Shown here: positions 23,437 to 33,719 of the stretch, piece after piece
How the letters are laid out: every line of letters begins with the position of its first letter
How positions within the stretch are numbered: position 1 is the first letter of the stretch
The notes under the pieces: generated by a model
What the model saw: the letters and a program-made list of their open reading frames with translations, nothing else
Database searches by the model: none
What the model was told of the DNA's origin: nothing
Program-made: the position numbers and the translations under genes
Origin: Chytriomyces cf. hyalinus JEL632
Taxonomy: Eukaryota; Chytridiomycota; Chytridiomycetes; Chytridiales; Chytriomycetaceae
Length of the DNA stretch: 64,000 nt
Reading direction: 5' to 3'
Assembly (NCBI GenBank): GCA_025435555.1
Contig: JAIWWG010000113.1
Coordinates: 24,928 to 88,927, forward strand

Positions 23437-26400
23437 ATGGATGCGATGAAATCGCTGTTCTCGCTCGACGAATGCCCGCCCTGTTTCGACTGCCACTTGA
23501 CGTCTTTCCAGTGTCAGCACAACGCAACTTGCTCCGATGCGAACGGCAAATGCGACTGCGCTGTTCATGGACTCGGTGGCGATGCTCCAGTACTCGAAAA
23601 CCACATGTTCTGCAAAGTGACGAGTTGAGACTTCTTTCATTGAATGCCAAGACAACCAAAATTAAAAAAACGCGTTGGGAAATAGACGAAGGAGTTGTCC
23701 GAAATCTGAAACGACCCACTGAAGTCACATTCACATGCAACAAGGAGACAGCTTCCTGCAATTTTCAATTCTGGGTCGAAGGATCCGAGTCCTTTTACTG
23801 CGGAATGTCCAAGTGCGCGTTCACTCGAAAAGAAGCGCATGATCGAAACTCGAGCGTTGTTGCGTGCGAGCATTTGGATTGCAAATGCCTCCCGGGGAAG
23901 ATTCTCTGCGGTGAGCCTGGGAGCATTGATTTGTCCGATTGGATGACGGATCCTGATGAGGGCCGACGGGCCCTGCAACTGTTACTTGCGACGAGGGTTA
24001 TGCAGGTGCAATGAACCATTCGTGCAGGCTGCAAGGTGAGAACCTGAAAATGCGATCGATTTGATTTCAAATCATTGTTTCCTTCGCTTTTTGATCAGAG
24101 CCTCACATGACAACACTCGTTCGTCTCATCAGCAAAGAAGACTATTTCGCTCTCTCGTGCGATGCAGGACAATGCTTGCATTATACCCAAATACCCGGCT
24201 ACACGCGACCTGGCCTGAAAAACGCATTTAGTCCACTTGTCGTTGGAATTCTGATGGCAACCAGGCTCGGTCTTGCACTCGCAATTTTTGGGGCCATTTT
24301 TTCCTTCAAAATCGGAGAGAATCTCTCGAGAATTCAATTCTGTTGGTGCCATTGCATTGCCGGATGAAACAGATGAAGATATTGCTTTGGCTCGGGATGA
24401 ACGGGCGGCGCATGGACGAGCTCTAATGGCTGGCCATGTTCCCTGCTCTGTTGGATTTCTGGATGTTGGATACAGTTTGAGTCCAACTTAATTGCGCGCA
24501 CACTTTCGTCAATCGAGAATGTTTGGTGACTTTCTTCAATATTTTGGAAGGAGGCGACGCGCTGTCGAATTAATTGATGACGACGATCGATCATCGCTTT
24601 TGGGAAATTCGGATTCTGGACAGTTTATTCGATCAGCTTATTTTGATTGCAAAGGGTCGGTTGGTGTATTCTGGGCCTGCTGAGGAAGCCATCGATCATT
24701 TCGCTGCGATGGGGTACCCTATCCCGTTGGGATTCAATGTGGCTGACTACTTGAGTAAGGCCGACTGTTTGCCATGCACACAGTTGTTTCATTTCTTTTT
24801 ACTGATCCTTCTGTTTTATTAGTTGATCTGACGATGCACGCCTTGGACGATCCTACCGAAGAAGAAGCAATCTCAATCCTTACAGGGAATGCGGATCCTG
24901 GAGGAGATGTTCCCAGTGACATAATTACAGAAACGCCGACACGTGTTACGGCTCAAAACGTTTTCGACCAGTTTGCCGCGCCACCGTCTGACAGTGAATC
25001 ACCAATTCGCGCGTCGCTTTCGCGACATATACCTGTCTCAAATGCAGACGAATTTCCAAACTGGGGTAGCACCAGCCCAGATAGAGCCACGGGCGTACAG
25101 ATTCCAACAAGTTTTGAAGGAGAGGCTGAAGTGTGGTCATCACACGATGTTACCGATAATTTAAGTGCTTCTCCCAATCGCGTTTCTGAATCAGGACTCA
25201 GGTATCGGGCATTGCAACCCCCGGCTTTGATATTTGCGACTGAAAATGTCGGGTTTGGACGAAATACGTCCCGGAACGATTCTTCGTCGCGTCGCGCAGG
25301 GCAAGCTCAGCGACAGATTCCGCATTTAATGAAAATGTGTCGCTGCAGAGGCTTGTAACGGAGTATTCAAAGTCGTTGATTCTTTCCAAGATTCGATATG
25401 AAGTGATGGAATCTGCAGCGTCTGCCTCGGCGGATGATGTCAGCAGTCCTACTCCGACTGATGGTCAACCAACTCAAGGGCTGCGAAGGTCGCGATCTAT
25501 GTCGTCGTTCGTGTCGTTAAACACAACATCCATGATTCGAGCTGCAGATGGAAAGAAAAGGGCAACAGGGTTTCAGCAATTCATGATTTTGAATTCTAGA
25601 ACATTTAAAAACTTGTGCAGGTTTGTTGTTGCTCTGGTGGTGTCATAATCGCATCAAATCTGAACCTGTGCAACAGAAACCCGGCTTTGTTGGCAACGCA
25701 TTACATGACAAGCCTCTGCGTAGCTGCCATCTGCAGTGGCTTGTTTTGGAAAGTTAAAGATGACATTGGCGGTTTTCAGAATAGGATGGGCTTGTTTTTC
25801 TTTGTGTGTGCCTTGTTTGGGTTTAGTGCAATCAGCGGGATGCAAGTGTTTTCGGCAGAGAGACCCATTTTTGTCAGAGAGCGAGCGAACGGATATTACC
25901 AACCCATCACTTACTATATGTCAAAAGTGAGAGCTCGCATTCTCTGAAAGGGGTTCGCCAAATTCTGACATGGTTTTGCAGATTCTATTCGAATTCCTGC
26001 CGCTCCGAAGCATTCCACCTCTCATCTTTGGTCTCATCTGCTACCACATGATTGGCCTACGCAGCGAAGAAGTCTCATTCTTTTTATAATTCCTTCTCGT
26101 CCTCGTCCTCTTCAACCTCACTGCAAGCGCCTGCTGCATGATGCTTGCAATCATGCTTCGAAACGGGTCACAAGCAACACTCCTTGCCACACTGCTCATG
26201 TTGTTTGAAATGTTGTTAGGTGGGCTTTTATTGAACCGCGGGACGGTTCCACCGTGGGCAAATTGGCTGCAAGTCTTAAGTTTCTTCAACGCGGCGATGG
26301 AAGCGTTGATTGTAAATGAGGTGGATGGGCTGACGCTTAATGAAACAAAGTATGGGTTATCGATTGATGTGCCTGGAGCAGTGATTTTGCAAACGTTTGG

Positions 26401-26512
26401 ATTTGATGCACGCGCGTTTTGGAAGGATGTGATTGTATTGGCTGGAATGAATGTTGGGTTTTTGGTGCTGGGAGGGTTGTGGCTGCAACTGTTTGTGAGG
26501 GAGAGGAAATGA
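23437..26512 (+). pseudogene. ABCG (ADP1-type) transporter pseudogene
   Basis: Remnant of a fungal half-size ABC transporter with an EGF-like extracellular N-terminus. Recognisable pieces in order: the Cys-rich start DECPPCFDCHLTSFQCQHNA; the second extracellular block ending LPGKILCGEPGSIDLSDWM; the block GQCLHYTQIPGYTRPG leading to a membrane helix; the linker GRALMAGHVPCSVGFLDVGY; then directly the end of the nucleotide-binding domain, SLFDQLILIAKGRLVYSGPA; and the membrane domain to 26512. Walker A, the ABC signature and Walker B are all missing between about 24480 and 24570. An in-frame TAA stands at 26087-26089 inside the membrane domain. Several joins need frame changes. It cannot make a working transporter. 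Confidence 0.85.
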
Positions 26513-26621
26513 TGTTTTGTTTTCCTGTGTTTTTTTTTAACTGGGTTGGATAGATGAGGGGGAACATTCTTTATGGGGCAATGAATTATCATGTTGTGTT
26601 TTTGGATAGAGATGCGAGTCA

Positions 26622-27485
26622 TTATTTTTTACTATGCTGGTTATTTCTGAAGTGGGTGTCATCGGCTAAACCCGAATACGCGACATCTTCGCTGTCCTTA
26701 AGCCTCACAAGCTTCACCTTCATTACCAAACACGCCATACACATCAAAAACACAAAAATCTGGGTAAAGAACGAAAAAACAACGTGTCCCACACCGCCTG
26801 GGCTGTTTCCCGAGAAAATGTATCCGAGAATGTAACAAACAATGCCAGAAATTCCAATCGAGTTTGCAAGAAGCCCATATCGCGCGATGATCACCAACGC
26901 CGGGTTCACAGCAATGTCGGACTGCATAGCACGGATTTGCCCCGCAAACACGCAGATAAACCCGAGATCAATGCCCATCGTGAATAGCGTGGTTGCGAGA
27001 ACAGTGTACGGGATGATGCTTTTAGGGAGCGGTTGGAAGAAGGCAACGATAAACAGAATCCCTGGGATTGGAACAATGATCGGCGTCGAATGTACTATCA
27101 TACGTATGACTTGTGCGATATGAGTGGATACATGGTTTCGTATGATGGGTCGTGAGCGAAAATATGCAAAGTGGATATATGAAGACTGGCCAACGCCAAG
27201 GATCAGATACGCCACGGCCTGATAAATACTCGGCTGCATAAAGAAATGATAGTTGCTCATTGCAATGAGCAATGCGTGTAAAAACTCGCAGAGAAGCATA
27301 AAGAGCAGGAGCGCGTTCATCAGCAGAGACTGAGAGTTGGGCTGCCTTTGTTGATATTCGACGCGGACAACAAAGTAGACCAAGAAGAAGGCGGTCGCCA
27401 AAGCTGCGCCTGACAGGATCGCCGGTACAAGAAAATGGACTTGGTGTAGCGCGTCATTCACTGGTGGCGTTTGGTGATCGCCCAT
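26622..27485 (-). CDS. Seven-transmembrane protein, array member 1
   Basis: Single-exon 287-residue membrane protein with seven hydrophobic segments, an outer N-terminus beginning MGDHQTPPVN and a short charged tail (VKLVRLKDSED). The start was chosen by comparison with member 2, which begins MGDHPSAPVN; an upstream extension to 27569 stays open but is not shared. Conserved family blocks include LCEFLHALLIA, QPSIYQAVAYL, HFAYFRSRPIIR, IPIPGILF and FAGQIRAMQSDI. Topology resembles GPCR-like proteins, but I cannot assign it to a named class. It heads a four-gene minus-strand array and is the intact member closest to members 2 and 3. Confidence 0.8.
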   Translation of the reverse strand: MGDHQTPPVNDALHQVHFLVPAILSGAALATAFFLVYFVVRVEYQQRQPNSQSLLMNALLLFMLLCEFLHALLIAMSNYHFFMQPSIYQAVAYLILGVGQSSYIHFAYFRSRPIIRNHVSTHIAQVIRMIVHSTPIIVPIPGILFIVAFFQPLPKSIIPYTVLATTLFTMGIDLGFICVFAGQIRAMQSDIAVNPALVIIARYGLLANSIGISGIVCYILGYIFSGNSPGGVGHVVFSFFTQIFVFLMCMACLVMKVKLVRLKDSEDVAYSGLADDTHFRNNQHSKK

Positions 27486-27802
27486 CCTGTTGAGATTTAC
27501 AAATTTTTTTTTATTGATTTGATGATTTTCCCCGCAGCCGTTTGCTGGTAGGGCAGTCATAGACTCCAACTACCCATGAAAACAGCGCACGTGCTTTATT
27601 CGACACTCCTCATCACAAAGATCAATTTTTGAACTGAATTTGCAGCTCCCAGCTGCGCATCTTAAATCTTCATCGTATATTAGGATACGCGCCGACTTTA
27701 CTTTTTATTCTGTTGATTATTCCTGAAGTGGGCATCATCCACCAAACCCGAATTTGCGACAGTGTCGCTGTCCTTCAGCCTCACAAGCTTCACCTTCATC
27801 AT

Positions 27803-28558
27803 TTAACACACCATACACATTAACCACACAAGAATCTGCGTCAAGAGCGCGAACACAACATGTCCAACGCCGCCGGGCGTGCCACTCGAGAAAAGGTTTG
27901 TCAGAATAAAACAAGCAATGCCAAAAATTCCAATCAAGTTTGCACTTAGCCCGTAACGCGCGATAATCACCAAGGCATGGTTCACTGTAATATCGGACTG
28001 CATGACACGGATTTGGCCTGCGAATACGCAAATGAAGACGACGTCGATTCCCATGATGAAGAGCGTGGTGGTGAGGATAGCATATGCGATGATACTGTTT
28101 GGGAGCGGATGGAAGCAAGCGACAACAAACAAGATTCCAGGGATCGGAGCAATGATCGGTGTCGCATGCACTATCATGCGTATGACTTGTGCAACTTGAG
28201 GGGATACGCGGCTTCGTATGATGGATCTTGAGCGGAAGTACGCAAAGTGGACATACAACGACTGGCCAACGCTAAACACCAGAAATGCCGCGGCCTGGTA
28301 AATACTCGGCTGAACAAAGTAATAATAGTTGTTCAGCGCAATGAGCAACGCGTGTAGAAACTCGCAGAGAATCATAGCGAGTAGGAGTGCGTTCATCAAC
28401 AAGGACTGAGCGCTGTGAGGCTTTTGGTATTCGACACTGACAACAAAGTAGACCAAGAAGAAGGCAGAGAACAAAGATATGCCTGACAGGATCGCTGGCA
28501 CAAGAAAATGGATTTGGTAGAGTGTTTCATTTACTGGTGCCGATGGGTGATCGCCCAT
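27803..28558 (-). CDS. Seven-transmembrane protein, array member 2, tail-truncated
   Basis: Close paralogue of member 1, 251 residues, starting MGDHPSAPVNETLYQ with the same block order and seven hydrophobic segments. The stop TAA at 27803-27805 replaces a Leu codon (member 1 has TGT TTG GTA ATG AAG where this has TGT TAA ATG ATG AAG). Downstream the frame stays open and still encodes the shared tail VKLVRLKDSD, so a single change removed about 36 residues. All seven helices remain, so the protein may still fold; loss of the cytoplasmic-type tail could change its coupling. Confidence 0.7.
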   Translation of the reverse strand: MGDHPSAPVNETLYQIHFLVPAILSGISLFSAFFLVYFVVSVEYQKPHSAQSLLMNALLLAMILCEFLHALLIALNNYYYFVQPSIYQAAAFLVFSVGQSLYVHFAYFRSRSIIRSRVSPQVAQVIRMIVHATPIIAPIPGILFVVACFHPLPNSIIAYAILTTTLFIMGIDVVFICVFAGQIRVMQSDITVNHALVIIARYGLSANLIGIFGIACFILTNLFSSGTPGGVGHVVFALLTQILVWLMCMVC

Positions 28559-28784
28559 CTTGTTCTTCTGCGGTGGTTGGGATTTACTGTGGAAAATCTG
28601 TTGGCAACAGGATTTGCGAAGACGGCAAACCCTTGTCCGTTCTTTCATTTCCGCCGCTTCCTGAATCAAAAACGAACCACTTAACCCTCAGCTCTGGTAT
28701 CCCAGCCTTTTCTTTTCCTGGTTTTCTGGTTTTATTAACCTTCAACAATTATCATGTGGTTTGGACAAGGACAACGAGCCAAGT

Positions 28785-29600
28785 TCATCTTTTATTTTGC
28801 TGGTGAGTGTCACCTGCCAAACCCGAAATTGAGCCGTCATCGCTGTCCTTGAGCTTCACCTTCATCACCAAACACGCCGTACACATGAACCACACAAGAA
28901 TCTGTGCCAAGAACGCAAACACAATATGCCACACACCGGCCGGCTCTTTAAACGAGAAAAAGTTTGAGAGAATAAAACAAATAATGCAAACAATGCCAAT
29001 CAAGTTTGCAAGCAGCCCGTATCGCGCGATAATCACAAGTGCCTGGTTCACAACAATATCGGACTGCATGGCACGGATCTGTGCCGCAAACACGCAGATA
29101 AACACGAGATCAATGCCCACAGTGAAGACCCCAACTGCGAGAATTGTGAACGGGACGATACTCTTTGAGAGTGGGTGGAAGACAGCGAGGACTAACAGGA
29201 TCCCTGGGATTGGAGTAATGATCGGTGTAGCATGCACTACTATCATGCGTATGGCTTGTGCAGTTTTAGGGGAAGCGAGACTTCGAATGATGGGTCGTGA
29301 GCGAAAGTGGGCAAAGTGGACTTATGCAGACTGGCCAATGCCAAAGACCAGATATGCCACAGCTTGATAAATACTCGGTTGAATGAAGTAGTAATAATTG
29401 CTCAGCGCAATGAGAAACGCGTGGACAAACTCGCAGAGAAGCAGAATGACCAGAAGCGCGTTCGTGCGGCCGTTGCTGGTATTCACCCGCACAGCAAAGA
29501 AGATCAAGAACACGACAGATGCCAAAGATACGCTAGATATAATTGCCGGTGCAAGAAAGTGGAGTTGCATGTACGAGTGGGCGTTGATGATCGCCCATCT
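28785..29600 (-). pseudogene. Seven-transmembrane protein, array member 3, disabled
   Basis: Third paralogue. The 5' end keeps ATGGGCGATCAT (as in MGDH) but is 11 bases shorter than member 2 before the first helix, which puts the original start out of frame; an internal ATG gives MQLHFLAPAI in the right frame. A TAA at 29322-29324 replaces the Tyr codon of the block GQSxYxHFAYFRSR. After it the frame stays open to the end (28785), with TPIIVPIPG-like, FICVFAAQIRAMQSD and the tail VMKVKLKDSDD. One stop plus the lost start therefore separate it from a functional copy, so inactivation seems recent. Confidence 0.8.
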
Positions 29601-29746
29601 CGTGCTTTTGCGGGTTGGGATATACGTAAGTTGACTCTGAGGCACCGAAGCACAAATTCAAAATTAAAATGCAAGTCCTTCTATGAGTCTTTGTCGTAGC
29701 TGTTTACTGAAGAAAGCAAGGCCCATAACAAAATTTCGAACCTTCA

Positions 29747-30610
29747 TCACAACGTCCCAGTTTTCTGCCCAGAATTCCAGTCCTCGGTTTGCCTGTGCAG
29801 CTGCACGCGCATCAACGAAACCTTCATCCCCAAACACGTTGCACAAATTCCAAACACAAACACTTCCACCAAATCCCTCATCAATACAAATTGCCATCCA
29901 TCTCGCGGCGTCAGCATCGTGGCGTATGCGAAACTGGCGAGCGAAGCAAACGCAAACCCACACGAAACGACGCCGTACCAAGCAATGATGAGCAGCTTTG
30001 GATCAATATCCAGTGTGGCGTTGATTGTGCGAATATGTGCGGCGAAGCAGTACATGAAGGCGATGTCAAGAACTGCTGTTGTTGCGACTGAAACAATTTG
30101 AAACGCTTCCAGAATGGGTGTTGCGATGGTATATATGAAGCTTGAGATGAGTAGCATGACACCAGGTAGCGGTAGCAGTGCTGCAGTAATGTACACTGCG
30201 ATTTTAAACATGTTTGCAGTGCGGACTGACACGCGTTTGCGGATAATGTCAATGGACCGGACGTACGCAAAGCCGAGGTAGAAGGACTGGCCAAATCCGA
30301 CCACGACAAGAGAAGTACTACTAAATATACTGGCTCGATCTTGCGTGTCTGTTGGGGAGTAATAGACGCCGTTGTGGATGGCGGTCAAGAGCTCCTGCAC
30401 AAACTCGCAGGCGAGGAGCCCAATGAGAAGCACATTGACAATAGAAAGTCTTGGCGAAGATGCAGAACGCGGTGACGGCTTTGTCCGTGCGGGGGCCGTG
30501 CGGAAGACCAGGCGTGCCAGATACACCAGGCAGCAAAGCGAGGCCGTTGTGATAATCGCAGGAATGGCGCAGTGCACCGTGTACAGCGCCTGATCATTAG
30601 TCACTGTCAT
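29747..30610 (-). CDS. Seven-transmembrane protein, array member 4 (divergent)
   Basis: 287-residue intact frame starting MTVTNDQALYTVHCAIPAI, the same length as member 1 but much diverged. Shared positions include LLACEFVQELL (LLCEFLHALL in the others), GQSFYLGFAYVRSIDIIRKR, a helix with LPLPG, and AAHIRTIN matching AGQIRAMQ. Seven hydrophobic segments; short basic tail. Single exon like the others. Probably the oldest duplicate of the array. Function unknown; a sensory receptor role is a guess from topology only. Confidence 0.75.
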   Translation of the reverse strand: MTVTNDQALYTVHCAIPAIITTASLCCLVYLARLVFRTAPARTKPSPRSASSPRLSIVNVLLIGLLACEFVQELLTAIHNGVYYSPTDTQDRASIFSSTSLVVVGFGQSFYLGFAYVRSIDIIRKRVSVRTANMFKIAVYITAALLPLPGVMLLISSFIYTIATPILEAFQIVSVATTAVLDIAFMYCFAAHIRTINATLDIDPKLLIIAWYGVVSCGFAFASLASFAYATMLTPRDGWQFVLMRDLVEVFVFGICATCLGMKVSLMRVQLHRQTEDWNSGQKTGTL

Positions 30611-30651
30611 TGGGAACTGGGTGCCAGAAAAATTACAATTGAACCATTGTC

Positions 30652-30984
30652 ATGAAGGACAATATAAAATGGGATTCAAGGGCATCCAATAAAATTGCAG
30701 AAATGTCCTCCGGCATGACGCATCCATCATGCGGCTCTTTAGGCTCTATCCGTCTCCCAGTTCGAACCAAGATGTCTGAGGTGCCAAGTGTCAGTTTCGC
30801 CCATCTCGCAGCTGCATCAGCCCTTGTGAAAATGACCACACCGAAGCGCAAAAAGAAAGCTGCCTCTCGCCCACTGACATCGGAAGACAAGAAAAAGGCG
30901 GACCGTGCGAAGGCATTCTTTGTCAAGCTGTACGGCAGCCGGCAGATGTACGGACCGTCGGTGCGGAATACCGTGAAACTGTAA
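30652..30984 (+). CDS. Hypothetical Lys-rich protein
   Basis: 110-codon frame with a basic centre (TTPKRKKKAASRPLTSEDKKKADRAKAFF). The opposite strand is also open over this stretch, so chance is possible. An ATG at 30771 (MSEVPSVSF) is an alternative start. It could be a separate small gene or an upstream exon of the HMG-box gene; I see no splice that joins them. No family recognised. Confidence 0.25.
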   Translation: MKDNIKWDSRASNKIAEMSSGMTHPSCGSLGSIRLPVRTKMSEVPSVSFAHLAAASALVKMTTPKRKKKAASRPLTSEDKKKADRAKAFFVKLYGSRQMYGPSVRNTVKL

Positions 30985-31163
30985 CCGCAGATGGACGGTA
31001 TAATAAAGCAGAATTTCCATCTGCAACGACTGGCGACTGAAACGCTGTCCAGTCTTGCCGCTGAAAACTCTTTCGAACCAGTCTTTGTCTCGACCATTTT
31101 TGGAATCCTTGGTTCCGTGATCAAATTTTCCCATTTGTGCGTTGGAATCAAATTAAAAAAACC

Positions 31164-32055
31164 ATGTTTATGCTGTCAGCGCTGTTGAAGGGCGACAACC
31201 AACTGACTGCCTGCGATCATGCCTGTGATGAGGCACCCGATGATGCTACCGATGTCTCTGACGATGCCCACGATGCTGTGTCTCGGACGGTGCTTGGCCA
31301 CCAGCCAGACAGTCTCCACCAAGGCAGGAACTTGTCGCTGCATTCCCTCCTGCCTCACTTGCGCTGTCAATCCAATCAGTTCCACGATGCAGTCTCTGGA
31401 TACGATGTGCAGAAAGCAGCTTCCTTTGCCCAATCCATCGATGCAAGGATGCACGGAAACCATCTCGCGAGCGCATTTCCCACCGACATGAGTCTCAGCT
31501 ATCTCAACAACTCGAACGCAATTCTTGATCAGACATCAACTGGATTCCCGTTTAATTCATCCTTCGATCCCTCGCATGCCTTCGCCCACACAGACACAAC
31601 ACCGACAACCGCGATACAATCCAAAGAAACCAAGCATCGCCAGCAATTGGACAAGAAACTTCAGCTTCGAAAAGAGAACCGCCTCTTTAAGCAGCAGCTG
31701 GGTGCTTCAAAGCCCGCCAATGCATTCATTCTGTACCGAAGAGATCGCGTGGAGGAAATCAAGACAAAGTACGCAAACAAGATTCCGTTCCAAGATGTGT
31801 CACGGATAGTTGGTCATTTGTGGAAGCAGGAGTCGTTTGAGGTGTGTGTATTCTCTTTGGAGTGAGCAGCTGGATACTTACTTGCATTCTTGACAGGTCC
31901 GCGAGGCGTACTTCAACAGGGCCGCAGTTCTTCGAGAAGAGCACGCGCGATTGCACGGAGACAAGTACAAAGTGTTCCAAGAAAAGAAGAAGGACATTAA
32001 GCGAAAGATTCAGGAAGAAATCGAAGCGCATTCTGACCCCACAAGTGACTGGTAA
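31164..32055 (+). CDS. HMG-box protein, MATA-HMG type
   Basis: 278-residue protein in two exons (31164-31841 and 31897-32055). The first about 180 residues are low-complexity and polar. The HMG box follows: KPANAFILYRRDRVEEI, then DVSRIVGHLWKQESFE, with the intron here, then VREAYFNRAAVLREEHARLH. The sequence NAFILYR with the W in the second helix is the pattern of fungal mating-type and MAT-like HMG proteins. The C-terminus is a basic, helix-prone stretch (KEKKKDIKRKIQEE-like). The start ATG follows an AT-rich leader; an in-frame GTG lies upstream. The stop is 30 bp from the next start. It may be a sexual regulator, but many early fungi carry several such genes. Confidence 0.8.
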
Positions 32056-32085
32056 AATAAAATAACGGACAAAAAAAAATAAAAG

Positions 32086-33719
32086 ATGACCGACCTGAAC
32101 CCAACAATGCAGCCCAAGTTAGAGGGCTGCGATTTCTACAGATCCGTCCTCAATTCGCCAAAGTACATTGTGGCGCCAATGGTACCAGCTGCCCCCCCGT
32201 CTCGTCCTTGGCAACCACCCGCCTTCACTGACACTTTCTCTGCCAGGTCGACCACAGCGAATACGCATGGCGGGTCCTCTCTCGAAGATACAACTCACAA
32301 CTCTGTTACACACCAATGTTCCATGCCAGGCTTTTCGCAGAATCAGAGAACTACAGACGTACCCAGTTGAGTTGATCCTGTGAAGGCTTGCTCTCTCAAC
32401 TCCCACCGCTTATGCAATCGCCTTTACTACCGGTCCCGAAGACAGACCCTTGATTGTCCAATTCTGCGCAAACGATCCCGAAACACTTCTCAAAGCCGCG
32501 AAACATGTCGAAAACGACTGTGACGCTGTCGCCATTAACCGATCGGCTGTCCCCAAGGAATCGCGCGCAAAAGACACTACGGATCCGTCCTGATGGAAGA
32601 ATGGGACCGTGTATGCGATATGGTCAAGATTTTGCACGAAAACCTGAACGTGCCCGTCACTTGCAAGATTCGAGTTTTCCCCGAAGTGTCGAAAACGATC
32701 GATTATGGGAAAAGGTAGCAAGCGGCGGGATGTCAGATTTAGACTGTGCATGGGCGGACGCGGGAAATGAAGGGTCATAAAACGGGGATTGCTGATTGGG
32801 AGCAGATTCGGGCTGTGAAAGCTGCATTGGATATCCCCGTGTTTGCGAACGGGAATATTTGCTATTTTGAGGATGTGGAGGCGTGTATGAAGGCGACGGG
32901 GTGTGATGGTGTCATGACGGCTGAAGGCAATTTGTATAACCCGGCCTTGTTGGAAGATGGCCGACAACAGTGCAGACATTGGTCCGATCCGTGCGCATCT
33001 GTTTAAAATCTTTGCGCCGTGGTATGTATCGAATCCTGTGTTTCTGCTCTGCGTCGCGCATATAAGTCTTTCATACCAGCCTTACTGAGCATGCAGATCT
33101 TCGCACGGACTTGGCTACGAAACACACCTTTGAAGACTTGTGGGAAATTACTCAAGAACTGAAACGGCGTCTGTTGGTGAGACTGCTCACTATTTTTTTC
33201 GACATCACCCCGTTATTCACGTTCGAAAATTTGCTCCATTAAGGCTGCCACGAATAACGCGCAAAAATACGATCCGCCCGCAGAGTGGGAACTAGATTCG
33301 CGAGGACTGCGCATTTTACCCACTTGGATCTGTCAACCACACTTTCGACCCGAGCTGCCGCAAGATTCTGGTGCACCATCGCAAACAAACGAAGGCGCAT
33401 CGGCATCTGAATCTGGTGTTCTCGATGAGGTTGCGCAAGCACGAATCAGACGAAAAGAAGCCAAATTGGATATTATCGCAAGCAAGAAAGGTGTGGACCT
33501 CTCTTTCTTTTGAATCGAAATTTTTACTTAGAACTGAAAAAACTTTGGTTCTCCTTGACAGCGAAAAAATCGCTCGGTAAACTGCCTGTATGTGCGTCTG
33601 CGGCTTGCTTGAATGTTGGGTCCACAAAATGGGCCTTCAGTTGTTGCAAAACGTGCTGTCGCGCAAAAGCTGTGAATGAGCGGATATCTGTCGCGCAGAG
33701 TGACACGGCAGTGGGGTGA
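32086..33719 (+). pseudogene. DUS1: tRNA-dihydrouridine synthase DUS1, disabled
   Basis: Copy of the flavin enzyme that reduces uridines 16/17 in tRNA. The first exons are good: 32086-32181, intron, then [15 protein letters not shown] from 32247; and [20 protein letters not shown] later. Defects: a two-base gain near 32538-32544 shifts frame just before the active-site motif [12 protein letters not shown] codons stand at 32716-32718 and 32740-32742 in the restored frame; a further frame change near 32960 follows [10 protein letters not shown]; no proper acceptor is seen before the third exon. The downstream exons (LTEHADLRT, then the Cys-rich tail ending near 33719) are still recognisable. 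Several independent lesions make a dead gene more likely than sequencing error. Confidence 0.8.

Noticed and set aside
30633-31151. 172-codon minus-strand frame opposite the hypothetical Lys-rich gene
   Set aside because: No family likeness, mixed composition; treated as the shadow of the opposite strand.
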